The notes beneath the pieces are model-generated. The model saw only the letters and a program-made list of their open reading frames with translations. It was not told the DNA's origin and did no database searches. 64,000 bases of DNA, taken from an uncultured Lachnospiraceae bacterium. Lineage in GTDB: Bacteria; Bacillota; Clostridia; Lachnospirales; Lachnospiraceae. This document shows positions 44,892-53,519 of this stretch, in pieces. The stretch covers positions 163,624 to 227,623 of the forward strand of contig CANQMR010000001.1 of NCBI GenBank assembly GCA_947625015.1, in the 5' to 3' direction. A program made the translations under genes and the position numbers. Numbering within the stretch: position 1 is the first letter of the stretch; each line of letters begins with the position of its first letter.

Positions 44892-45785
44892 ATGAAATAT
44901 TTATCAGTGACAGAAACGGCTAAAAAATGGGGTATATCGGAACGGTCCGTACGCAATTATTGTGCAAATGAACGCATTCCCGGAGCCTTTATGACAGGAA
45001 AAACTTGGAATATTCCGGAAAATGCCAAAAAGCCGGACAGAATACCTAAATCTGTTTCTAAGACAGTTACCCTGTTAGATGTATTAAAGCGTGAACAGGA
45101 AACCAGACTGTCGGGCGGCATTTATCATAAAATACAGATTGAGCTGACATACAATTCTAACCATATGGAAGGCAGCAGTCTTACGCATGACCAGACCAGA
45201 TATATATTTGAGACCAACACCATTGGCGATACAGGGGGAACCATACGGGTAGATGATATAATAGAGACAGCAAATCATTTCAGGTGCATTGACATTATCA
45301 TAGATGAAGCCACGCATATGCTGTCCGAAAGGTTTATTAAGAATCTGCACCTTGTGTTAAAGAATGGAACCAATGACAGCAGAAAAGACTGGTTTGCAGT
45401 AGGAAATTACAAAAAACTTCCAAATGAAGTTGGGGGAATGGAGACCACCAAACCCGCCAATGTACCAATGGAAATGAAATCTCTGCTCAATGCATATAAC
45501 CAAAAAAAAGAAGTTTCTTTTGAAGATATCCTGGATTTCCATGTGAAATTTGAAAGAATACATCCTTTTCAAGACGGAAATGGACGGATAGGCCGTCTTC
45601 TCATGTTTAAGGAATGCCTAAAGCATAATATTATTCCCTTCATCATAACGGAGCAGACTAAACTGTACTATTACCGCGGCTTGAAAGAATGGAATCAAGA
45701 AAAGGGGTATTTGCGGGATACATGCTTAACTGCACAGGATCAGTTTAAGTTGATTATGGATTATTTTGAGATTCCGTACCAATAA
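44892..45785 (+). CDS. Fic-domain protein with N-terminal MerR-type HTH
   Basis: A 297-residue protein. Residues 1-45 form a MerR-like HTH (SVTETAKKWGISERSVRNYCANERIPG). The rest is a Fic fold with catalytic HPFQDGNGRIGR, typical of AMP-transferases, and the inhibitory SNHMEG motif about 80 residues earlier (class II layout). The start at 44892 follows AGGAGG. It is divergent from fluC and has its own promoter. The target is unknown; it could be a self-regulated nucleotidyltransferase. Confidence 0.9.
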   Translation: MKYLSVTETAKKWGISERSVRNYCANERIPGAFMTGKTWNIPENAKKPDRIPKSVSKTVTLLDVLKREQETRLSGGIYHKIQIELTYNSNHMEGSSLTHDQTRYIFETNTIGDTGGTIRVDDIIETANHFRCIDIIIDEATHMLSERFIKNLHLVLKNGTNDSRKDWFAVGNYKKLPNEVGGMETTKPANVPMEMKSLLNAYNQKKEVSFEDILDFHVKFERIHPFQDGNGRIGRLLMFKECLKHNIIPFIITEQTKLYYYRGLKEWNQEKGYLRDTCLTAQDQFKLIMDYFEIPYQ

Positions 45786-45800
45786 TTTTCAGACAGATGT

Positions 45801-46271
45801 TTATATGCTTTCACCATTTAACACCTTTTCTACGAGTTCTTCTCCTATGTAACGCAGCTTTAAGGAAAAGAAAGGCGACTCCTGTTCTAACAGCCTGAAA
45901 AATATTTTATCTCCCTCCCAAATTGGAAGTTCATACACAGTATCCTTATCAACCCATTCCAGATTACCTTCATCACATTTACCGATTTGTCCCTCAAAGC
46001 TGTCGGCTGTATAGAGGAACATGTACTCCGTCTGCCACCTGTCGGAAATAAAGGTTATGACTCCCCTGAGACGGTAATTTAAAAGTTTAAGCCCCGTCTC
46101 CTCTGAAACCTCACGCAGCAGACATTCCTCCGGAGATTCATTATCCTCAAAATGCCCGCCGACTCCAACCCATTTATCCCTGTTGATATCCTTTTCCTTT
46201 TTTACCCTGTGCATCATAAGATATTGGCCTTCTCTTTCAATATAGCACAGAGTTGTCATATTGCTTTTCAT
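45801..46271 (-). CDS. NUDIX hydrolase
   Basis: A ~156-residue hydrolase with a full NUDIX box, GHFEDNESPEECLLREVSEETGL. The MutT-like fold suggests an 8-oxo-dGTP or nucleotide diphosphate substrate. Its ATG overlaps the ProX stop codon, which indicates translational coupling. Confidence 0.93.
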   Translation of the reverse strand: MKSNMTTLCYIEREGQYLMMHRVKKEKDINRDKWVGVGGHFEDNESPEECLLREVSEETGLKLLNYRLRGVITFISDRWQTEYMFLYTADSFEGQIGKCDEGNLEWVDKDTVYELPIWEGDKIFFRLLEQESPFFSLKLRYIGEELVEKVLNGESI

Positions 46272-46825
46272 ATGTCTTCCTCATATTCCGGCAAAGTAAC
46301 CACTGTATAATCATGGTGCATCGCCGGAATGATTTTCTCTGTCAGATCTTTTATCGAAAATTTAATGCTTGATGTATTGATACAGGGGTGGCAGCCAATT
46401 TCCACTCCCTGTAGGACTTCTTTGTCAATCACTAACCGGACTTTCCCTTCTGTATCATTCATAAGTCCCATAACGCTGACCGAACCCGGCGTAATGTCAA
46501 GATACTTTTCCATATAAGCCTCGTTTGCAAAGGACAGGCGGGATACGCCCAATTCCTTTGATAAATCCTTTGTCTTGAATTTCTTATCTCCCGGCATCAT
46601 CAACAGATAAAACTGCGTCTCCTGACGGTTGCACAAAAACAGGTTCTTACAAATTACAGCCTGTAGTGATTGGTCGATTTCTTCACAGACCTCCATAGTC
46701 ATTGCCGGTTCATGGTCAACTCTCTTGTAATCAATTCCCAGGTTATCCAAAAAATCATAGGTTCTAATCTCTTTTTCCAGTCTTCCTGTGCAGTCGAAAG
46801 GACGGCCTGTATTTAATTCCAACAT
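46268..46825 (-). CDS. ProX/PrdX-type Ala-tRNA(Pro) deacylase
   Basis: A ~185-residue YbaK-fold trans-editing protein of the ProX group: KRVDHEPAMTMEVCEE, CKNLFLCN, YLLMMPGDKKF and GCHPCINTSSI. Such proteins hydrolyse alanine mischarged on tRNA(Pro). It is followed by a NUDIX gene. A related Cys-tRNA(Pro) deacylase is encoded 79 bp upstream. Confidence 0.9.
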   Translation of the reverse strand: MLELNTGRPFDCTGRLEKEIRTYDFLDNLGIDYKRVDHEPAMTMEVCEEIDQSLQAVICKNLFLCNRQETQFYLLMMPGDKKFKTKDLSKELGVSRLSFANEAYMEKYLDITPGSVSVMGLMNDTEGKVRLVIDKEVLQGVEIGCHPCINTSSIKFSIKDLTEKIIPAMHHDYTVVTLPEYEEDI

Positions 46826-46904
46826 GTCTGATACCTCTTTATCCTTTGATATGGCTAGTATAACATAAAATCGGACATTTATCCCATTCTGTTTTCATAA
46901 CTTT

Positions 46905-47402
46905 TTAATCCTCTGTAATACTGATATCCTCTAACTCCACCCGAACAATTTTCCTTAATTCATCAAGGGTAGTTTCCACCTGATATCCAATCTTACCGCC
47001 GCTGAATATAATCGTGTCAAAATCCGCAGCGGATTGGTCGATAACGGTCTTAAACTGCTTTTTCATTCCGATTGGCGAACAGCCGCCATGGATATAGCCG
47101 GTAAGCGGCAGAAGCTCTTTTGCCTTCAGCATCTCAATACTCTTCTCCCGTACTGCCTTCGCTGCCTTCTTTAAATCCAGTTCCCGTTCCACCGGCACCA
47201 TAAACACATAATGCTCACCGCTCCCTGCTGTCGTTACCAGTGTCTTAAACACCTTATCCGGGTTCTGGCCAAGTATCTTCGCCACCTCCACACCGCTGAC
47301 GGCCTCTGTATCTCCGTAATAGTGTGGGGTGTATGCCGCTTTTTTCTGTTCCAGCAGCCGCATTACATTTGTCTTTTCCTTTCGTTGTTTTTTGTCACCC
47401 AT
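46905..47402 (-). CDS. ybaK: Cys-tRNA(Pro)/Cys-tRNA(Cys) deacylase YbaK
   Basis: A 165-residue editing protein with KVFKTLV, the catalytic-like Lys region and GYIHGGCSPIGMKKQFKTVI, typical of YbaK/EbsC. It removes Cys mischarged on tRNA(Pro). It has its own promoter-like region upstream. Confidence 0.92.
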   Translation of the reverse strand: MGDKKQRKEKTNVMRLLEQKKAAYTPHYYGDTEAVSGVEVAKILGQNPDKVFKTLVTTAGSGEHYVFMVPVERELDLKKAAKAVREKSIEMLKAKELLPLTGYIHGGCSPIGMKKQFKTVIDQSAADFDTIIFSGGKIGYQVETTLDELRKIVRVELEDISITED

Positions 47403-47464
47403 AGTTCCACCTCTAAATAACAGGATTCCTTACCGTAAGACAAACTTAGATTTCCTTATTGTCT

Positions 47465-47500
47465 GAAATTATATGGTTAGTATAACATAATTTCTGTTCT
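47465..47500 (-). promoter_or_regulatory. Putative ybaK promoter
   Basis: On minus, a TTATACT -10 lies in TATGTTATACTAACCATAT; the matching -35 is weak (GTTACA-like). A nearly identical TATGTTATACTAGCCATAT is found upstream of the ProX-type gene (near 46850-46870). The rest of 47403-47613 is occupied by the terminator listed separately. Confidence 0.45.
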
Positions 47501-47543
47501 ATGTAACTGTAAAATTCTTTCTGCTTTTCTTAAACAACAAAAA

Positions 47544-47579
47544 GACGCTCCAACAGCTTTACCGTCTGTTGAAACGCCC
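47544..47579 (-). terminator. Terminator of the alpha/beta hydrolase gene
   Basis: On minus, GGCGTTTCAACAG pairs with CTGTTGGAGCGTC, using several G-U pairs, followed by TTTTTG. It lies about 35 bp after the hydrolase stop. Confidence 0.7.
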
Positions 47580-47613
47580 TGTTCACTGTTATGTTGTTAA
47601 AATAAATTATCCA

Positions 47614-48567
47614 CTAACCTTTCATCACCCATGCCGTTGATACATCCATTGCCGCCCGGCAGGCGTTTGTCTGATCCAATGCATTCAACATAACAAAGTC
47701 GTGGATTGTACCCTGAATCTGCAGGGCCGTCACATCTACGCCTGCGCAGAGCAGTTTTCTGGCAAACATTTCGCCTTCGCTGCGCAGAACATCTGCCTGC
47801 CCATTAATAATCATAGTTCGTGGAAATGTACTTAAGCGATCCAGATTTGCCCGGAGGGGCGAAGCAGTAATTTGGTCAAAGTCAGCCGGACAGCAGATAT
47901 ATTGATTCCAGAACCATTGCATTCCCGCACGATACAGATAATAGTTGCAGGCAAACTGCCGATAGGTAGGCGTGTTGAAATATGCGTTGGTAACGGGATA
48001 GTACAAAAGTAACTTATCGATAGGTATGCCGTTTTTTTGCTGCGCCATTAAAACCATAGCAATCGCCATATTTCCGCCCACACTGTCACCTGCTACTGTC
48101 AACCTGCCACATTCTCCTGCCTCCGGATAGTTTTTTCCGACTATCTCCCACAAATGCGAAAGCACTGCGTAACACTGTTCGAGAGCTACAGGATACTTTG
48201 CCTCCGGAGATCTGGTATACTCCGGAAATAATAATAATGAGTTCGTCCTCGCTGCCAGTTCCCTTACAAGTTTTTCGTGAGTATGAAAACTGCCGAATAC
48301 CCAGCCTGCACCATGAATGTAAAAAATCACATTGTGAATAGGGGTATTGCCTTTCGGCAGCACAAAATATAGCGGTATATTACCCCGTTTCCCGGTACTG
48401 ACTTCACAGTTGGAAATATCCGCCGGATATTGATAAACCGGTGCATCCTGTGCCATTTCTAATATTTCCCTGCCCTGAGCAGGAGGCAGTTCAAAAATAA
48501 GCGGCGGTATTGCGCTCTGATTACATACTGCTTCTGCCGCTGCCTCTAATGGAACACATCTTTTCAT
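47614..48567 (-). CDS. Alpha/beta hydrolase, HSL/acetyl-esterase type
   Basis: A ~317-residue esterase/lipase with the HGAGW oxyanion motif and GDSVGGN nucleophile elbow; D and H follow near VLRSEGE and GTIHDFVM. Probably a cytoplasmic esterase. The start follows AAAGGAGAAG. Confidence 0.88.
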   Translation of the reverse strand: MKRCVPLEAAAEAVCNQSAIPPLIFELPPAQGREILEMAQDAPVYQYPADISNCEVSTGKRGNIPLYFVLPKGNTPIHNVIFYIHGAGWVFGSFHTHEKLVRELAARTNSLLLFPEYTRSPEAKYPVALEQCYAVLSHLWEIVGKNYPEAGECGRLTVAGDSVGGNMAIAMVLMAQQKNGIPIDKLLLYYPVTNAYFNTPTYRQFACNYYLYRAGMQWFWNQYICCPADFDQITASPLRANLDRLSTFPRTMIINGQADVLRSEGEMFARKLLCAGVDVTALQIQGTIHDFVMLNALDQTNACRAAMDVSTAWVMKG

Positions 48568-48636
48568 AACTTCTTCTCCTTTACTAATACAAAATATGAA
48601 GTTATCATCAAGAATATGTCCCTATATAAAAACAAA

Positions 48637-49152
48637 CTAAAGGGAACTTCTTTTTAACAATGCATACATTTTCATATCCTGTATGTTACCATTTTTCACA
48701 GCATTGTTTCGAAGTATCCCTTCACATTGGAATCCCACCTTTTCCAGCACCCGGCAAGAAGCCTTATTATAAGCAAAGGGTTCCGCATAAATGCGGATAA
48801 TATCACTGTTGTTAAAAACAAAGTCACACGCTTCCCTTAAGGCTGATGTCATAATGCCTTTTCCCCAGTATTCCTCAGCAATGTAATATCCCACTTCAGC
48901 CGTACATCTGTGTATATTTGTCTGCCGGAATACGCCAATGCTACCCATAGCCTTTCCGTCTGCCACAACAGCAAAAGCGAAAGTATCATTTTCATCTGCG
49001 GAGAGCATAGAGGAAATATACTCTTTCCCGTCTTCTTCAGTATAAGGATAGGGCAGCCCGTCACGCAGGTTGTCCTGTATTTTCTTATTTGATAATGCGG
49101 CGGCCAAATCCGCAGCATCTGATAATTTCCATTTTCGTATGGTTGAAAGCAT
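48637..49152 (-). CDS. GNAT family acetyltransferase, RimJ/RimL-like
   Basis: A ~172-residue acetyltransferase with AEEYWGKGIMTSALREAC and FAYNKASCRVLEKVGF, typical of RimJ/RimL-type enzymes that acetylate N-termini or small molecules. The start at 49152 follows AAGGAG. It begins 4 bp after the end of the frameshifted reading frame. Confidence 0.9.
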   Translation of the reverse strand: MLSTIRKWKLSDAADLAAALSNKKIQDNLRDGLPYPYTEEDGKEYISSMLSADENDTFAFAVVADGKAMGSIGVFRQTNIHRCTAEVGYYIAEEYWGKGIMTSALREACDFVFNNSDIIRIYAEPFAYNKASCRVLEKVGFQCEGILRNNAVKNGNIQDMKMYALLKRSSL

Positions 49153-49156
49153 TTTT

Positions 49157-49665
49157 CTAATCTCCTTTTTTGTGTGCCAACATTTTTCTTCTATGTGGAA
49201 GAACAAACAGCAAAAGTGCAGGGAACGCCCAGCACCCATTGAAGAATAAAATCAGCAATATGCAGGAAAACTTTGTTATCATTAAACAAATAACAACGGA
49301 AAAAACAAGGTAATCTGATAACACCGTTTTGAAATTTCACCTTCCTTTTCGCTTACTTCTCGCTTTTTATTTAAGGCAATCAATCTGTAGGGCAGCAGCA
49401 AAATCAGGCTTACCGCCAAAATCACAAAAGCATATACTCCGGCTGTTAAAAATCCAACAAAAGAATTAACTCCGGCCCCCACCAGTCTGAATAAGGGGGT
49501 AAAATCACTCCCGGTAATATCAATGTCATTGATATTACCGGCATCTATATATAGTTCTTCAAGCCCTAAATGATATATCTCATATGTGTAGCCAATGGAA
49601 AAATAAGCAAGAATGATAAATATCACAATTGAAATTACGATTCGTATTTTTCCTTCTGTTTGCAT
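49157..49665 (-). pseudogene. Frameshifted membrane protein
   Basis: The open frame (127 residues) stops at 49282 within hydrophobic sequence. One base shift near the 6-A run at 49300-49305 opens a second frame that continues as YLVFSVVICLMITKF and LLILFFNGCWAFPALLLFVLPH, ending at a stop at 49157. Joined, the protein would have about four membrane segments and 168 residues. Function unknown. A sequencing error or a phase-variable tract are alternatives to true decay. Confidence 0.55.
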
Positions 49666-49832
49666 CCCAATACCCCGATTTCAATACATCATTGCCCAAC
49701 ATTCCCCTTCTTTCCAAGCATTGACATATTAAATATTATATTATATATCTTACATAACAAAACACATATTATCAAGACAAACTTTTTTTATTGAAATATA
49801 ATCAGACTACACTGAACGGAGGAATAAGAGCA

Positions 49833-50702
49833 ATGAGCTGGGCTACTGATATTCAAAATGCAATTGACTACATCGAGGAGCATATCACTGAGAAGCTTGA
49901 TTACAATATAATTGCAAAACAAGCTTCCTGTTCACCATACTATTTCCAGAAAATATTCGGAATATTATGCGGTATTTCCCTTGGTGAATATATCCGTAAC
50001 AGGAGACTCACACTTGCCGGCAGTGAGTTGATGAAAACGGATGCAAAGGTAATTGATACAGCGCTGAAATACGGCTACGAATCACCAGAGAGCTTTACAA
50101 GAGCCTTTACCAAATTTCATGGAGTTACACCCTCAGCCGCAAAGCGTTCAGGCAGCAGGCTCCAATCTTTTTCCCGATTTAAAGTGCAGATTATAATGAA
50201 AGGCGGTAATTTTATGAATTACAAAATTATTTCTAAAGAATCTTTTACAGTACTTGAAAAAGTAGAACGGCATACTGTTGCAGGGGGACAGAACCAAAAC
50301 ACAATTCCCGATTTCTGGGACAGAGCCCACAAAGACGGAACGATTGAGACTTTACTGAAATATGCCAAGGACCACAGCTATGTTTTTGGTATCTGCTACG
50401 GCAACGGCCATACTGACTGCGAGCAGTTCGACTATAGTATCGCAGTCCCCTGTCCCTCTGACACCGCTGCTCCTAAAGGCTATCATATAAGCAACATCCC
50501 TGCCAGAACCTGGGTTGTATTCGAGTGTGCCGGAGCCATGCCACACGCAATCCAAAATCTCTGGCATGAGATATGCGCAGAATTCTTTCCTACCTCAGAC
50601 TACAAGCCCACTTATGAATTAGACATTGAGGCTTATCCTGACGGCGATATGACTGCCAGCGACTATCAAAGCCAGATTTGGATTCCGATTGTGAATCAGT
50701 GA
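49833..50702 (+). CDS. AraC-family regulator with GyrI-like effector domain
   Basis: A 289-residue protein. The AraC HTH (residues 1-105, CSPYYFQKIFG and GYESPESFTRAFTKFHGVTP) is followed by a GyrI/BmrR-like binding domain ending in SQIWIPIV. Such regulators respond to toxic small molecules. The start at 49833 is chosen because GGAGGA lies about 9 bp upstream. The 125-bp gap before it shows no clear promoter beyond an AT-rich block. Confidence 0.88.
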   Translation: MSWATDIQNAIDYIEEHITEKLDYNIIAKQASCSPYYFQKIFGILCGISLGEYIRNRRLTLAGSELMKTDAKVIDTALKYGYESPESFTRAFTKFHGVTPSAAKRSGSRLQSFSRFKVQIIMKGGNFMNYKIISKESFTVLEKVERHTVAGGQNQNTIPDFWDRAHKDGTIETLLKYAKDHSYVFGICYGNGHTDCEQFDYSIAVPCPSDTAAPKGYHISNIPARTWVVFECAGAMPHAIQNLWHEICAEFFPTSDYKPTYELDIEAYPDGDMTASDYQSQIWIPIVNQ

Positions 50703-50745
50703 CATCCTCCCCCTCCTGTAGAGGAGGGGGGGCCCGTCCTCAGCA
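50698..50745. other. GC-rich palindrome resembling an IS200/IS605 end
   Basis: TGACATCCTCC is followed by CCCCCTCCT-GTAG-AGGAGGGGG, a perfect 9-bp stem with a four-base loop. The TGACATCCTCCCC lead is reminiscent of right ends of IS200/IS605 elements. It overlaps the AraC stop codon and no T tract follows, so a plain terminator is less likely. No tnpA or tnpB is nearby. Confidence 0.35.
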
Positions 50746-50850
50746 AGGTTGGTTCTCGTTCGATAGTACCAATAAATTTGTTATTTTTAAAGAAGGAAAT
50801 GTTCTGAAATTCTCCCTCAAAATCTGGTTTACCATACCCGTATTCGCATT

Positions 50851-52041
50851 TCATTCGGTTTCACTTTCCGGATACAACTCCCCGTAAATCCTATCGGCAT
50901 CATAATCCGGCGCATATTTCTTCGCCACCTCGCAGATGTGCTGAATGTATTCGATGTCATCTTCTTCTAATTCCTCCGCAATCATCCCGACGGATTTGTT
51001 CTTTGCCAGCTTGCGGCAGATTAGAGATATGATTTTCCGGTTAGCGCCCTCAATGCTGCCAATCGTCCTTCCCTCACGCCTTCCCTTAATCTCACCTTCA
51101 CGCCTTCCCTCATCCTCCGCTTCCTCAAGCTGCCTGCGGTATTCCGTTTCCCATGCATACTCCAAAACCTGTCCACCCATAAATTCGTCCACCCTTCCTT
51201 TCATTGCCTTACGTTTGACAAATGCCTGTTTGCTTACATCCCACATTAACTGCAACAGCAGTACTTTATCATATTCCTTTATCATGTGCTCCTTCACCTG
51301 ACGGTTTAGCTCCTTCTCAATTGCCTCTAAATCCCCGCCAAGCAGTTCTTTCATGCGGTCTTCCGCCTCTGCCTTTTCTTTCTCATTTTCTATGTTGCCG
51401 TCCATTTCTTCCGTTTTTTGCTCATACTTTAGTATATAATAAGGCAGCATCATATACAACTGTTTTTCAAAAATTTCCTTCAGGGAATAATCCGGATTTC
51501 TTATAACGGGAACCTGATATACCGCTTCTTCCCCACCTGGCAGGACCAGCTTATAGGTAAACTGCTCCGGGGTATTTTCGTTGCTCCGCAGGTAAAGCAG
51601 GGCGGAATTTTGCACCCGCACCACATAACTTCCCACCTCTTCCCGCTCCACAAAGTTTACCGCATCCATCCAGTCGTACTCAAAAAGGCGAATGGCAATG
51701 TCTCCGTTCGGGTTGCTCTCGCACTCCAAATGATACCGCCTGTCTCCCATCTTAAACTTAGAATCCGGCAACCGGTCCTTAATCCGAAAGCTGTTAAATA
51801 CGCTGGTCTCTACGTTATACAAGTATTCCACATCATCTTCCATGCTGTAATGGGTTCCAAAAAACTCATTTACCATAGGGATATTCCACTTCGGAACCCG
51901 GATGGTCATAGTCTTAAATACATTGTCATAAACATGCGGGTTGCCCTCTGAGGGTTCCATTGCCTTCAAGCGTTCCCGCAGCCGTTCTTTCTTCCCTGCC
52001 CATTTTTTCTGTGTATTCTTATCCGTATGTACGTCCTCCAT
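50851..52041 (-). CDS. PD-(D/E)XK nuclease-family transposase-like (Rpn-like) protein
   Basis: A ~396-residue protein of the common Clostridial PD-(D/E)XK transposase family. The catalytic part includes YNVETSVF and YHLECESNPNGDIAIRLFEYDW. The C-terminal half is charged and helical, with repeated EGRREGEIKGRREGR-like segments. Flanking inverted repeats of a transposon were not found. A TTGCAC-17-TAGAAT promoter lies upstream. Confidence 0.8.
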   Translation of the reverse strand: MEDVHTDKNTQKKWAGKKERLRERLKAMEPSEGNPHVYDNVFKTMTIRVPKWNIPMVNEFFGTHYSMEDDVEYLYNVETSVFNSFRIKDRLPDSKFKMGDRRYHLECESNPNGDIAIRLFEYDWMDAVNFVEREEVGSYVVRVQNSALLYLRSNENTPEQFTYKLVLPGGEEAVYQVPVIRNPDYSLKEIFEKQLYMMLPYYILKYEQKTEEMDGNIENEKEKAEAEDRMKELLGGDLEAIEKELNRQVKEHMIKEYDKVLLLQLMWDVSKQAFVKRKAMKGRVDEFMGGQVLEYAWETEYRRQLEEAEDEGRREGEIKGRREGRTIGSIEGANRKIISLICRKLAKNKSVGMIAEELEEDDIEYIQHICEVAKKYAPDYDADRIYGELYPESETE

Positions 52042-52073
52042 ATTTGTATTTCATCTGCGCATCTGATAAGGAT

Positions 52074-52102
52074 ATTCTACCGAAAATAGACAAAATGTGC
52101 AA
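52074..52102 (-). promoter_or_regulatory. Promoter of the PD-(D/E)XK gene
   Basis: On minus: TTGCAC (52097-52102), 17-bp spacer, TAGAAT (52074-52079), about 33 bp before the start codon. Confidence 0.55.
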
Positions 52103-52152
52103 TTAAATTTTCTGTGAACTTTTCGTGTCATGGATATCATAAATACAATGGG

Positions 52153-52214
52153 CATTTCACAATTATACTCAATTTGTGACATGGGTATTCCAATTATGAA
52201 ATCTGTGTCACAAA
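52153..52214. promoter_or_regulatory. Interlocked inverted repeats with TGTGA/TCACA half-sites
   Basis: ATTTCACAATT (52153-52163) pairs with AATTATGAAAT (52192-52202, one mismatch), and TTTGTGACA (52173-52181) pairs exactly with TGTCACAAA (52206-52214). The repeats interlock. This is the main structured element of the 454-bp gap 52042-52495, which otherwise holds the PD-(D/E)XK promoter and the cupin leader (TATAAT near 52429-52434). Confidence 0.45.
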
Positions 52215-52495
52215 GTGATGAAATTCCGTTCAAAATTACATAAAATTATTTTTTGCAAACACAATCTGATTCTATATTAAATAGACTTTAACATTCCGAA
52301 TTTTCCTTTTCCCATTCTGTATCCACAGACCTTAAAAATCAGGTAGATAAAATTTACTTTTACAACTCAGCAGCCATAATTTTTATAAACCGCAATTTTA
52401 TCCAAGCCCCTCTCATTCACCGCCCTTATAATACAGATAAGTCCTTGAAGAAGGACTATCACACTACTACTTTTTAATATGAGGAGGAAAACAAT

Positions 52496-52885
52496 ATGAA
52501 CAACAGCGTATTTGAAGCATTTAACAACGGTTCCCTTAAGCTGGGACAGACAACAGTGGAGTTTGCTGACATTCCATGGTCCAAACACCCCACCTTTGAA
52601 GGTGTAAAACTCAAACATATCGTTACTGCCAAAGATACCAATGGCAGCTTCAGCTATCATCTTGTCCACATTGCACCAGAAAAAAGTATCGGAAATCACA
52701 TCCACGAAATGCAATTAGAAACCCATGAAATCATTGCCGGTTCTGGCGTTTGTATCAATGATACCGTTTCCATTTCTTATGAAACCGGCGTTATTTCCAT
52801 TATACCTGCCGGCGTCCCTCACGAAGTGACTGCCAGAAAAGACGGGCTTTATCTTTTTGCAAAATTTATCCCGGCGCTATGCTAG
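52496..52885 (+). CDS. Cupin-domain protein
   Basis: A 129-residue single-cupin protein. The HIHEMQLETHE motif supplies metal-binding His/Glu and PAGVPHEV provides the second His. Function unknown, possibly sugar or small-molecule sensing. The start follows GAGGAGG. Its stop overlaps the stop of the convergent AraC gene in a CTAG. Confidence 0.88.
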   Translation: MNNSVFEAFNNGSLKLGQTTVEFADIPWSKHPTFEGVKLKHIVTAKDTNGSFSYHLVHIAPEKSIGNHIHEMQLETHEIIAGSGVCINDTVSISYETGVISIIPAGVPHEVTARKDGLYLFAKFIPALC

Positions 52886-53502
52886 AACGAATGTTTTACA
52901 GACTTCTTATACTCACCGGGCGTTAGCCTGACAATTCTATGAAAGCACCGATCAAAGTGGCTCTGGTCGCAAAATCCTGTGGCATAAGCCACTTCGGTCA
53001 CGCTTTTATCCGCATCCAACATTTTCTGCGCCCTTCTAATTCGGGACTGTATTTGAAACTGGTGAGGCGTCAGACCGCAGACCGCCTTAAACCGGCGAAT
53101 CATATGATAGGGGCTTACCCCTATATTTCGCGCCATATCTGCTATTGGAAATGGTTTTTCCGGTGTCTTTAAAATCATCTGCTTTAACCTTCTGACATAA
53201 CCAGTCCCAACTTCGTTTTCGTCACATACATTCTCCACACATATGCATAAAGTTATCATGGAATAAGGCGCACCGTCTACTGCTTCTACTGTATGGGGGA
53301 CATCCGGCAAAATGCAGAACCAATCCCCTGCGTGGAATAAATGCGTTTTTCCATTGCAAATCATGCGGACCGTTCCCTGCAAAACCTCTCCTGTTACAAT
53401 ATGTTCCGCATGGGTATGTACAGGATAGGACTGTGTCGAATCCTTATAGTAAATGCACTCTATGTAATTGCCATTTCGTTCATATACAATGTTATCCGGC
53501 AT
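52882..53502 (-). CDS. AraC-family regulator with N-terminal cupin domain
   Basis: A 206-residue protein. The N-terminal cupin (HTHAEHIVTGEVLQG, PDVPHTVEA) binds a ligand and the C-terminal AraC HTH has GVSPYHMIRRFKAVCGLTPHQ and GFCDQSHFDRCFHRIVRLTPGEY. It probably regulates a neighbouring gene such as the convergent cupin gene. Confidence 0.88.
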   Translation of the reverse strand: MPDNIVYERNGNYIECIYYKDSTQSYPVHTHAEHIVTGEVLQGTVRMICNGKTHLFHAGDWFCILPDVPHTVEAVDGAPYSMITLCICVENVCDENEVGTGYVRRLKQMILKTPEKPFPIADMARNIGVSPYHMIRRFKAVCGLTPHQFQIQSRIRRAQKMLDADKSVTEVAYATGFCDQSHFDRCFHRIVRLTPGEYKKSVKHSF

Positions 53503-53519
53503 TTTTAATTATCGCTTTC

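Noticed and set aside
52051-52233. 60-aa minus-strand ORF
   Set aside because: It spans the promoter and inverted repeats of the PD-(D/E)XK gene, has no ribosome binding site and has an unremarkable composition.
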